From contig CAZRXW010000007.1 in the NCBI GenBank assembly GCA_964604195.1, forward strand, positions 1-43,371: 43,371 bases of DNA, given 5' to 3'. Both the position numbers and the translations under genes were made by a program. Below, piece after piece: positions 32,256 through 39,347 of the stretch (positions are counted from its first letter, which is position 1; each line of letters begins with the position of its first letter). The DNA comes from SSEF01 sp964604195. GTDB lineage: Bacteria > Patescibacteriota > Minisyncoccia > Moranbacterales > UBA1568. Under the pieces are notes generated by a model. The model did not search any database and was not told the DNA's origin. It saw nothing but the letters and a program-made list of their open reading frames with translations.

Positions 32256-32567
32256 TTAGGCGAGGAGAGTTAATTCTCCCGCGCTACTGCGTATCCTCCC
32301 TATCTCTTCTCGAAGTGCTCCCTCATGATCATATTCTCCATGATGGCGAGTCTCCTGTCCGTAAGTCTCCTTTTTTTGATCCAAATGAATACTGAAGACA
32401 TATCTACCAGATTCAGTTTTAACATAACAATGGAATCGAGGAAAGCCCCCTTGACCAAGGGGGCGGACAAAGCTTATCTCATTTCCCTTTTGATACTGAA
32501 AAATATAGCCAAGTCGACGCATGATAGTAACAGCGTTATCAGTAGCATGGTCAAGGGTGAAACGCAT
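32256..32567 (-). CDS. Conserved small CPR protein of unknown function
   Basis: 103 residues, cytoplasmic, no export signal. Marks: MRFTLDHATDNAVTIMRRLGY, then SFVRPLGQGGFPRFHCY, HLDQKKETYG and HHGEYDHEGALREEI. I recall this pattern from several CPR genomes as an unnamed conserved protein; the His, Asp, Gln and Lys residues in HLDQKK and the HHGEYD cluster might bind a ligand or nucleic acid, but no function is known. It lies between two tRNA genes on the same strand and may be read from the tRNA-Pro promoter region. Confidence 0.7.
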   Translation of the reverse strand: MRFTLDHATDNAVTIMRRLGYIFQYQKGNEISFVRPLGQGGFPRFHCYVKTESGRYVFSIHLDQKKETYGQETRHHGEYDHEGALREEIGRIRSSAGELTLLA

Positions 32568-32600
32568 ATACTTTTCCTTCTTCTTTGAATTATGTGGTCG

Positions 32601-32655
32601 GGGTGCTGGGAATTCTTGCTTGACGGTAGGTGGGGAACCCGGATTATGTGCACCC
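32601..32655. other. Inverted repeat between the small CPR gene and tRNA-Pro
   Basis: GGGTGC (32601-32606) and GCACCC (32650-32655) close a 55-nt stretch. Its size is too small for a tRNA and no cloverleaf fits. Otherwise I see nothing in 32568-32676. Confidence 0.3.
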
Positions 32656-32676
32656 TTGCCTAGTACTAAAACGAGT

Positions 32677-32750
32677 TGGTCGGAGCGCCGAGAATCGAAC
32701 TCGGATCACACGCACCCGAAGCGCGCGTACTGCCACTATACTACGCTCCG
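32677..32750 (-). tRNA. tRNA-Pro(CGG)
   Basis: Minus strand: acceptor CGGAGCG with CGCTCCG, discriminator A (32680), then CCA (32677-32679) happens to be encoded. D arm GTAT-AGTGGCA-GTAC, anticodon stem CGCGC/GCGTG with loop TTCGGGT (anticodon CGG, codon CCG), G37 as usual for Pro, T arm CCGAG-TTCGATT-CTCGG. All stems fit, with one G-T in the anticodon stem. Confidence 0.9.
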
Positions 32751-32803
32751 GTTTTTGATACGGGGCGGAACACACGCCTGCTTATCGGTAGACAAGTAAT
32801 GCG

Positions 32804-32835
32804 ATTATATTTACCCGTCCGAAACTTGTTGTCAA
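32804..32835 (-). promoter_or_regulatory. Possible promoter for tRNA-Pro
   Basis: On the minus strand TTGACA (32830-32835) and TATAAT (32804-32809), both consensus but 20 bp apart, which is longer than usual. Confidence 0.4.
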
Positions 32836-32871
32836 GTGAAGGCGGGCCACACCCCGTAGGAGGTTGCTCAC

Positions 32872-34416
32872 TCACTGCACTCTATGGACGTTCTTGATAT
32901 TCTGATCATCCTCGAGGCGCTTTTCTTCAATTCGTTCTTTGGCGAGAGAACGTAAAGTTTCCAGGTCATTATCCATGAGTTTATGCGCTCGGTCAAGGAG
33001 GATGTCCCGCTCATTTTTCTTGGCATCTTCAATGACTTCAGCCAGGAGGCAATCAAGAAGTGCTCCAACTTTTGGTCCCGGCTTCAGCTCCAGTTTTTCC
33101 ATGAGTTCCTTCCCATCGATTTTGAGCATTTTAACAGAAATAGCATCTCGAGAAACTTTATCGATCATGTATTCGAGATGGCGAAGTTTGTACGGTTTGG
33201 CCTTGGGTACTCCTGATCCGAGTCGATCACCAATACGGACAGCCATGAGATCATCCATGTTTTCTGGCCCAACTCTCCGTAGGAGGCGACGGACACTTGC
33301 CTCAGTGACTTCGCCAACATTGTAATAGAAGAGATGGTTATCGACGAGGAGGGAGGCATGATTAATTATTTTTTTGGGATAACGGAGTCTTTCGAGAACT
33401 CGTTTTGTTATACGAGCACCGACATGATCATGATTGTAGAAGGTAGCGCGATAACCTTCGCCACGTTTTGTATCAGGCTTACCAATATCATGAAAGAGGG
33501 CAGCAAGCCGCACGGCGATCTTATCAGATGGACAAGTCTCGAGTGCTCTCAGATTATGTTCCCAGACAGTGTAGATATGATGGAGATTTTGTGTGACTCC
33601 TATACCTCGCTCGAGCTCAGGGAGAAAATAGCCAAGAACATGAGCTTCATGGAGCAATTCTATTCCTTGGCGAGGATGTGAAGAGGTAACAATACGAGAA
33701 AACTCGTCTCGGATTCTCTCAATAGAGAGGGTTCCTACTCGGCTCGAGAGGTTTTGGAGCGCATTCCATGTAGAGGGCTCGATTGTCCAGTCAAGTTTTT
33801 CTTGCTCCCAGTCACCACTCGAAAGTTCGGTAGTGAGACGAATAGCTCGGAGAATACGAAGGGCGTCTTCTTCAAACCGTTCCGTAGGATTACCGACAGC
33901 GCGAATTATTTTTTGATGAAGATCATTTTGGCCATGGAAAGGATCAATGAGAGTAAGGCTACAGAAGACTAATTGAGTACTGCTTGCTTTGTCTGGAGAG
34001 GCGCTGATTGATTGATTTAACTTGGCAGCAATAGCATTGATAGTAAAATCACGACGACCCAGGTCTTCTTCAATTGTTTCAACAAACTCTACAACATCTG
34101 GGTGTCTCTGATCGGTGTAGTTTGATTCAGTTCGGTAGGTAGTTACTTCGATAATATCCGTGTCTTGAGACTCGGGAGTTGTTGTGAGAAAGCGGGGTGT
34201 TTTTACTCCCACGGTCCCAAACTCATTTTCATACACCGAATCAGGGAAGACCTTCTGGATTTTTTCCGGAGTAGCATTGGTGGTGATGTCCCAATCTTTT
34301 GGTTCACGACCAAGGAGAAGATCACGGAGTGATCCGCCAACAATAAAAGCCTCAAAACCATTGGTTTCAAGTGTTTGGAGGATAGCTACAACTGGTTGAG
34401 GGAGTTTTACTTCCAT
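32872..34416 (-). CDS. cca: CCA-adding tRNA nucleotidyltransferase with HD domain
   Basis: 514 residues, class II. N-terminal nucleotidyltransferase: FIVGGSLRDLLLGREPKDWDI (residues ~24-44) with G-G-S-x-R-D and D-W-D metal ligands; then EVTTYR and LGRRDFTINAIA, which bind the tRNA end and the incoming nucleotide; RFEEDALRILRAIR is the neck. A central HD domain follows with ALFHDIGKPDTKRGEG and YNHDHVGA. It adds or repairs the CCA end of tRNAs. The nearby tRNA-Leu lacks encoded CCA, so the enzyme is essential here. Start ATG 34416. The last ~100 residues are charged and helical. Confidence 0.93.
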   Translation of the reverse strand: MEVKLPQPVVAILQTLETNGFEAFIVGGSLRDLLLGREPKDWDITTNATPEKIQKVFPDSVYENEFGTVGVKTPRFLTTTPESQDTDIIEVTTYRTESNYTDQRHPDVVEFVETIEEDLGRRDFTINAIAAKLNQSISASPDKASSTQLVFCSLTLIDPFHGQNDLHQKIIRAVGNPTERFEEDALRILRAIRLTTELSSGDWEQEKLDWTIEPSTWNALQNLSSRVGTLSIERIRDEFSRIVTSSHPRQGIELLHEAHVLGYFLPELERGIGVTQNLHHIYTVWEHNLRALETCPSDKIAVRLAALFHDIGKPDTKRGEGYRATFYNHDHVGARITKRVLERLRYPKKIINHASLLVDNHLFYYNVGEVTEASVRRLLRRVGPENMDDLMAVRIGDRLGSGVPKAKPYKLRHLEYMIDKVSRDAISVKMLKIDGKELMEKLELKPGPKVGALLDCLLAEVIEDAKKNERDILLDRAHKLMDNDLETLRSLAKERIEEKRLEDDQNIKNVHRVQ

Positions 34417-34495
34417 AATGTTAGTCTAGCATGCAGGGGAGCATGGAGGTTGAAGATACCGTACTTTTTCCTTCCCGTAAACCCGAGACTCATGT

Positions 34496-34538
34496 TTGAC
34501 GACCCTATCGAGGGGGGGGGTAAAATTTGAAATAGGGT
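34496..34538 (+). promoter_or_regulatory. Promoter with a flanking inverted repeat and a G-tract
   Basis: TTGACG (34496-34501), 19-bp spacer, TAAAAT (34521-34526). ACCCTAT (34502-34508) and ATAGGGT (34532-34538) flank the spacer and -10, a likely operator. The spacer contains a run of nine G (34512-34520), prone to slippage, which could change promoter spacing. Confidence 0.5.
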
Positions 34539-35158
34539 AACTATTGAAACACTCTTATGTCAGGATTTGGTGAAGTTCCACAGGTAGGTGCGGATGAAGA
34601 GACAATGAAGAAAGCTCAAGAATTAGCAGGGGATTTGGAGTTAGCCCCATTGGAAGGAGAGCGGGAAAAGAAACCGGAAGTCGTTGATCTGGCTCAAGCA
34701 GCCGCGGTCCAGGCGGAACATGAAAAGCTGCGAGCTGATGCGGCCGAGCAGGCTAAGCAAGATGAGGTAGCCGCTGGAAAAATATTGACTCAATTGGGAA
34801 ATGATGTTCCCGTGGATCAAGGAGAGTTGCGTGCTGATAAAGTCGAAGAAGACCTTGAAAAGTTGTATGGAATAGATTGGAAAAAAATGAAATTTCTCTG
34901 GAGCACTGAAGGATATTCTAAGAATCCGCTTGACCAGAAAGACCCTGATTTTGATAAAAAGTTCAAAGAGTTTCAGGCACAACGTAGGAGCTATGAACAG
35001 TCGGAAGTACAGCTTTTTGACCGTGTTCTAGCTGGGACGGCAACTGAAGATGAAATGAATATGGCGATCGTAAAAGCAGCCGAACGAGCTACGAAGTATG
35101 ATCTATCATCGCGGGAGCTCCCCGGGTGTAAGCCCGGGGGTGTGAGCTAGGCCCGCCC

Positions 35159-35176
35159 TCTTCCGGTACAACGGAA
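35159..35176 (+). repeat. Hairpin before the transposase start
   Basis: CTTCCG, loop GTACAA, CGGAAG, ending three bases before ATG 35179. Such hairpins near the start limit translation of IS200 transposases. Confidence 0.55.
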
Positions 35177-35178
35177 GC

Positions 35179-35611
35179 ATGAAGCTCCACAAACAAGCCC
35201 ATACGGTATTACAAAACCCAGTACCATCTCGTGTGGGTGACCAGATATCGCAGGAAGTGGCTTACCAAAGGCATCGATGCCTACTTCAGGATCAAACTTG
35301 AAGAAGTGCGCAAATACTATCCAGACTGGTACTTCGATACCATCGGTACCGATAAAGACCATGTCCACCTCTATATGATCATCCCACCCAAATACAGCGT
35401 GAGTCATGCGGTTGAAGTCATGAAGAGCAATACGAGTCGCGCTCTCCAAGAGAAGTTTGCGCACTTCTTCCCCAAAGTCTACTGGGACCAAGGCGGTATC
35501 TGGTCAAAAGGTTTTTTTGTCTCTACCGTAGGGATTAATGAAGCTATCATCAGAAACTATGTGGCGATGCAAGGAAAGGAAGATGGCGGACAAACGCAGT
35601 TTGAGTTTTAA
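35179..35611 (+). pseudogene. tnpA: IS200-type Y1 transposase with a one-base frameshift
   Basis: ATG 35179 gives MKLHKQAHTV and then leaves the frame. Removing one T at 35209-35210 gives MKLHKQAHTVYKTQYHLVW, joined to VTRYRRKWLTKG and on to the stop at 35611, a full protein of ~143 residues. Key residues are present: His-x-His in DKDHVHLYMIIPP and the nucleophile Tyr in IIRNYVAMQ. The part from GTG 35231 is open but lacks the first strand of the fold. The element may be dead, helped in trans, or the extra T may be a sequencing error. Confidence 0.75.
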
Positions 35612-35847
35612 CTAAGCACCACGCCTGTAAGGGCGTGGGTATCTATATGGTTTTCATAGCGCAGTCCCAAAAGCATGGTATACCAATGATCGTATTGCAG
35701 ATGCTATGGCTAACACAAGCCCTGCCAATAAGAAATGGGTTGATTACGCCCGAAATAGTTATGGAAAGGATGAACTCTTGAAAGAGTATAGAGTTATTGA
35801 GGATGATGGTAGCGTTGAAACATACTTGAAGAAATAACAAGAAATGA

Positions 35848-35873
35848 AAAGACCACAGAACTCTGTGGGCTTT
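35848..35873. terminator. Bidirectional terminator between the split gene and infB
   Basis: CCACAGA (35853-35859), loop AC, TCTGTGG (35862-35868), with AAAAG to the left and CTTTC to the right, so U-rich tails in both directions. It serves the split gene and infB, which converge here. Confidence 0.7.
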
Positions 35874-35887
35874 CGTTATCAAAACTG

Positions 35888-37648
35888 TTACAACCTTCGT
35901 TTCTTTTCTTCCACCGTGTAGGAGAGGAGGGTATCGCCGATCATGATCTTGACCGGGCCTTCGTAGACGACGCCGCATTCGTTGCCCTGACCGACTTCAT
36001 CAGCACTTTCTTTATTACGTTGAAGATTGGCCATGAGGCCTTCGCCAACAATTTCCCCATCACGTTTTACTTCAATTCGAGACTTGCGAATCATTTTGCC
36101 ACTGGCGACCCGACCACCGACGATCATGTCGCGTTTGCCAGTTTTGAAAATAGCGAGGACAGAGAGGGTACCATGATCAGTGCGGATAATTTCTGGAGGC
36201 AAAAGATTAGCCATCTCCTCTTTGACGGCTTCAACGATTTTGTAAATAATGTTGAAGCTCTTGATAGGAACTTTGGCGGTTTCGGCCATGCGTTTGGCAA
36301 CGCTGGTAGGATCAACATTGAACCCAAAAATATGAGCCCCAGAGCTTTCTGCTAGCTTTACATCTGATTCGGTAATAGAGCCAACCCCAGTCATGATTTC
36401 ATCGAGGGCTACCTCAGGATGGCTGATAGTACCAAGAATTTGCTGGATAGCTTCGAGTGACCCCTGAACATCAGCTTTGAGAATGACGGGGAAGTGCTTG
36501 ATAGTCTCATCTTCTTTTTTGGCAACTCTTTTCACCTCACCTTCCTTGAGAAGGGCCTCTTGGGATTTGAGTCTAGCGAGAGACTTGCCTGAAACTACTT
36601 GGATAACATCATTTACCTGAGGGACATCCCCAAATCCATAGAGGGTAGCTGGGAAAGAAGGAGTGGCTATTTCTCGATTTTTACCAGTGAAATCTTCAAG
36701 ACGACGAACTCGTCCAAAGACGCTACCAGCGATAATATCTTGACCAACCTTGAGGGTGCCAGTTTTGACGAGAATGGTAGCGACTGGTCCTTTTTGTGGG
36801 TCGAGGTGAGATTCGAGTACCACTGCTAGCCCATCACGTTTGGTGTCGGCTTGGAAATTCTCCACCTCAGCTACAAGGAGGATCGACTCGAGAAGTTTGT
36901 CGATGTTGAGGCCACTTTTGGCACTGACTTCGACGCAGATGACATCGCCTCCCCACCCTTCAAAGAGGATACCATACTCGGCGAGTTCCTGTTTGACACG
37001 GTCTGGTCTTGCTTCTGGTTTGTCGATCTTGTTGATGGCTACGATGACCGGGAGTTTTTTTTCATTGATAAATTGGATAACCTCTTTGGTCTGAGGACGA
37101 ACGCCATCATCAGCAGCCACGACCAAGATAGCAATATCTGCAATCGAGACACCACGTTCACGCATTCCAGAGAAGGCTTCGTGTCCGGGGGTGTCAATAA
37201 AGGTGATAACTTGTCCATGTTTCTTCACCTGGTAGGCACTGATTTTTTGGGTGATGCCACCAGCTTCTCCAGCAGCTACGTTGGCCTTACGGATAGTATC
37301 AAGCAAGGTTGTTTTCCCGTGGTCAACGTGACCAAGAATGGTAACGATTGGTGGGCGGGACTCGAGTGGTCGTTCACTTTCGTTTTTTTCGTTGGCACAA
37401 ATTTTGGTCAGGTCTTCGAGCGTGAGGGACCCAGCCCTTTCCTCGGTACTTTCGGTGGCCTGAAAGCCGAGTTCACTAGCAATGATGGAAGCAGTATCAA
37501 AATCAATTTCCTCGTTGATGGTGGCGAGGATTTTGTTCTTCATGAGTTCGGTAATGATAGTTGCTACTGGAACATGCAAAAGCTCCGCAAACTTTTTGAC
37601 AGTGACGGTTTCTGGAAGAGCAACTATTTTTTGGTTCGTGTCTGACAT
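35888..37648 (-). CDS. infB: Translation initiation factor IF-2
   Basis: 586 residues. A short N-terminal IF2_N domain (TVTVKKFAELLHVPVATIITELMKN) replaces the long N-terminal part of most bacteria, then the GTPase: GHVDHGKTT (106-114), AGGITQKISAY, DTPGHEAF, NKIDKPEARPDR and VEVSAKSG. Domains II-IV follow, ending with KTGKRDMIVGGRVASGKM and CGVVYEGPVKIMIGDTL. It brings fMet-tRNA to the ribosome and joins the subunits. Start ATG 37648, 20 bp behind DUF4446 on the same strand. Its short form is common in reduced genomes. Confidence 0.96.
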   Translation of the reverse strand: MSDTNQKIVALPETVTVKKFAELLHVPVATIITELMKNKILATINEEIDFDTASIIASELGFQATESTEERAGSLTLEDLTKICANEKNESERPLESRPPIVTILGHVDHGKTTLLDTIRKANVAAGEAGGITQKISAYQVKKHGQVITFIDTPGHEAFSGMRERGVSIADIAILVVAADDGVRPQTKEVIQFINEKKLPVIVAINKIDKPEARPDRVKQELAEYGILFEGWGGDVICVEVSAKSGLNIDKLLESILLVAEVENFQADTKRDGLAVVLESHLDPQKGPVATILVKTGTLKVGQDIIAGSVFGRVRRLEDFTGKNREIATPSFPATLYGFGDVPQVNDVIQVVSGKSLARLKSQEALLKEGEVKRVAKKEDETIKHFPVILKADVQGSLEAIQQILGTISHPEVALDEIMTGVGSITESDVKLAESSGAHIFGFNVDPTSVAKRMAETAKVPIKSFNIIYKIVEAVKEEMANLLPPEIIRTDHGTLSVLAIFKTGKRDMIVGGRVASGKMIRKSRIEVKRDGEIVGEGLMANLQRNKESADEVGQGNECGVVYEGPVKIMIGDTLLSYTVEEKKRRL

Positions 37649-37667
37649 GGGATATGAAAATTAGTAA

Positions 37668-38180
37668 CTAAAGTTTTTTCTCTTGTGAAGAAAGTATGGC
37701 TTCGTGGATGACAGCCTTCTCTTCTTCTGTAAAGGGAAATCCATCAGCGGTGCCGTTCTTTACTGGTTTGGCGTAAGCACGAGTTCCCTCGCGAGTGTGG
37801 AGCGATGAGAAAACTACTCCAGAATTTTTCCCATTGAGGAGAGCGACGGCATAACTCTGATTCCCACCAACCTCCTTGAAAGGATTGAAACGCATGACAG
37901 CTGTCTTGTGGAGGCTCTTGACCCCAAGTTGGTGAAGCCCATTAGAGATAGTGAAAAGCTCTTGGATTTCTTCGTCGAGCTCACGGAGGGATTCACGAGT
38001 TTCCAAAAGGACGGTCTCAAGATCTTTCCCATCCTTTCCAGAAAGAAAGGTGCTGAGGAGTCTCTGGAGTCGCTTGAGTTCACGGTATTCATACCAGAGA
38101 ACCCCTCCGATAATGACGAATCCAAGCAGAGCAAAACTGAGAATAGCGGGGAGAACCCACGAGGATAAAGAGGCGACCAT
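37668..38180 (-). CDS. DUF4446 family protein
   Basis: 170 residues. An N-terminal transmembrane helix (AILSFALLGFVIIGGVLWY) is followed by a coiled coil (YRELKRLQRLLSTFL, ETRESLRELDEEIQELF) and the DUF4446 core: HKTAVMRFNPFKEVGGNQSYAVALLNGKNSGVV (positions ~93-125), SLHTREGTRAYAKPVKNG, FTEEEKAVIHEAI. In Firmicutes members sit near chromosome-partition genes; function is unknown. Upstream of infB with a 20-bp gap, so co-transcribed. Confidence 0.85.
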   Translation of the reverse strand: MVASLSSWVLPAILSFALLGFVIIGGVLWYEYRELKRLQRLLSTFLSGKDGKDLETVLLETRESLRELDEEIQELFTISNGLHQLGVKSLHKTAVMRFNPFKEVGGNQSYAVALLNGKNSGVVFSSLHTREGTRAYAKPVKNGTADGFPFTEEEKAVIHEAILSSQEKKL

Positions 38181-38274
38181 AAGACTCTAGTGCGAAGCCT
38201 AGCATCATTTGTCTCTCTCGTAAACTGTTCAATCTGCCTTTTTCAAGAAGGGATTTTATGGGGAGTCTGTGAGG

Positions 38275-39291
38275 CTAGCGACGCCCAGCTGCCCAAATGA
38301 GTGAATGGAGCTCATCAATACTCCCAAGGGAACCAATTTTCTTGAATGATCCCTTTCCAAGAGTCCGCTCGATTAGTCTCCCGAGGGGGAGGAAATTATC
38401 ATCGAGCATAGTCCGAGCAAAAACATCAAAAACTTGTTCGCGTGACTGAAATTGATCTCTGTTCTTCTCGTAGAGGGTGGTGATTAAAATATTAAGAGCC
38501 GTTCGATCTTCGGGATAACCATAGTGCGCGAATTCATAGGCCGGTTGATTTTGAGGTTTTTTCGCTGATCGATCAATAAAGGATTGTGGTCGCTTGGAAG
38601 CAAAGAAGCAATCACTTTGGTTTGTTTTGATTTTTTCGGGCACATCTGGCCCAGAGAGAATTGCTTGGGTAGACTGGTATTCTGTACGCCATTTGCCTGC
38701 TCGTATGCATGCCTGCACAAAGATTTTGGTGAGTTCTTCGATAACAGCTTCATTCATCCAGCGGAAATACTCAGGGGAGATACTTCTATCATCAGGTTCT
38801 CTTCCTGTGATGTTGAGGCCGAGTCGTTTGGGGAAAGGTTCACTTTCTTTGTCCTTAAACCTCGCACTCAAGCGTGATTTGGCGTGGAGCATCTCATGAA
38901 AATTTATATGAGCAAAGGGATATTGGCCTGATTGTCTGACGACAGCTATACTCAGAGCATTGCTATAAAATCGACCATTTATATCAGTTTCCCAGCCACG
39001 AGGGAGATTGTCAGGAGAGAGGATATGTACCGCATGAGGAGGAATGTGGATGGGTGCTACCCCGTACCTTTTGAGCAAGGCATTGGTCCAATAATCGACG
39101 AGCTGTATAGTCTCGGTTTCTTCTGGTGTTGGCCCCTGCTCTACTTTTTGTATCTCCTTAAGAGCGGGTGAGTCTTGAGTATGAAGTCGTCTTTCCATTT
39201 CATTACGAAATTTTTCCTCGAAAGTTTCGTTCTTGGCTCCTTCGAGTCTGACATTGGGTAATTGAGGCGTTTCTTGATGAGCAGTAGACAA
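38275..39291 (-). CDS. Putative HExxH metallopeptidase-like protein
   Basis: 338 residues, no signal peptide. Residues 132-136 are H-E-M-L-H, within HINFHEMLHAKSR, and N-E-A-V-I-E-E-L-T follows at 180-188. An HExxH helix with a Glu-rich helix ~45 residues later is the layout of gluzincin-type zinc peptidases. Nothing else matches a named family. The start must be TTG 39291: the frame upstream is closed by TAG and no ATG or GTG lies between; the next Met is residue 32. A weak promoter (TTGAAG and TATTAT on the minus strand, about 39310-39335) lies before it. Located between DUF4446-infB and the GH130-like genes; not clearly linked to either. Confidence 0.55.
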   Translation of the reverse strand: MSTAHQETPQLPNVRLEGAKNETFEEKFRNEMERRLHTQDSPALKEIQKVEQGPTPEETETIQLVDYWTNALLKRYGVAPIHIPPHAVHILSPDNLPRGWETDINGRFYSNALSIAVVRQSGQYPFAHINFHEMLHAKSRLSARFKDKESEPFPKRLGLNITGREPDDRSISPEYFRWMNEAVIEELTKIFVQACIRAGKWRTEYQSTQAILSGPDVPEKIKTNQSDCFFASKRPQSFIDRSAKKPQNQPAYEFAHYGYPEDRTALNILITTLYEKNRDQFQSREQVFDVFARTMLDDNFLPLGRLIERTLGKGSFKKIGSLGSIDELHSLIWAAGRR

Positions 39292-39347
39292 TCTTCTATG
39301 TTTTGGTTTGAGCCTCTATAATACTTATCTTGTTACTTCAAATATTT

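Larger units (their letters stand above)
35101..35640 (+). mobile_element. IS200/IS605-family insertion sequence, single-gene type
   Basis: About 540 bp. Left-end hairpin CCCCGGG (35120-35126), TGTAAG, CCCGGGG (35133-35139); right-end hairpin CCACGCC (35619-35625), TGTAAG, GGCGTGG (35632-35638). Both have the same six-base loop, a sign of subterminal structures recognised by the same Y1 transposase. ATCTAT occurs at both edges (35101-35106 and 35641-35646); keeping one copy restores the host frame. The family leaves no true target duplication, so one copy would belong to the element's cleavage site. There is no tnpB. Confidence 0.8.
34557..35837 (+). pseudogene. Unknown cytoplasmic protein split by an IS200-like element
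   Basis: The left part runs from ATG 34557 in frame to 35105, then enters the element and stops at TAG 35148-35150. The right part (35646-35835, reading YGFHSAVPKAWYTNDRIAD...) has no start of its own and ends at TAA 35835-35837. Joining 35105 to 35646 gives one frame of 246 residues (...ATKYDLYGFHSAV...ETYLKK). The protein is Glu/Ala/Lys-rich, helical, and without signal or membrane segments (LAQAAAVQAEHEKLRADAAEQ; DKVEEDLEKLYGIDWKKMKFL). No family recognised. The left part is still expressible as a 197-residue protein with 14 foreign residues at the end (ELPGCKPGGVS). Confidence 0.75.

Noticed and set aside
32601..32655. Degenerate tRNA between the small CPR gene and tRNA-Pro
   Set aside because: Only 55 bases between the stem arms and no anticodon or T arm that fits.
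35179..35230. Programmed frameshifting in tnpA
   Set aside because: No slippery heptamer is seen at 35205-35212, and IS200 transposases do not normally need a frameshift; decay or base error is simpler.
35147..35491. Minus-strand open frame over the transposase
   Set aside because: Shadow of tnpA; no start context and no domain.
36851..37645. Plus-strand open frame of 264 codons
   Set aside because: It is opposite to infB, which is unmistakable on the minus strand.
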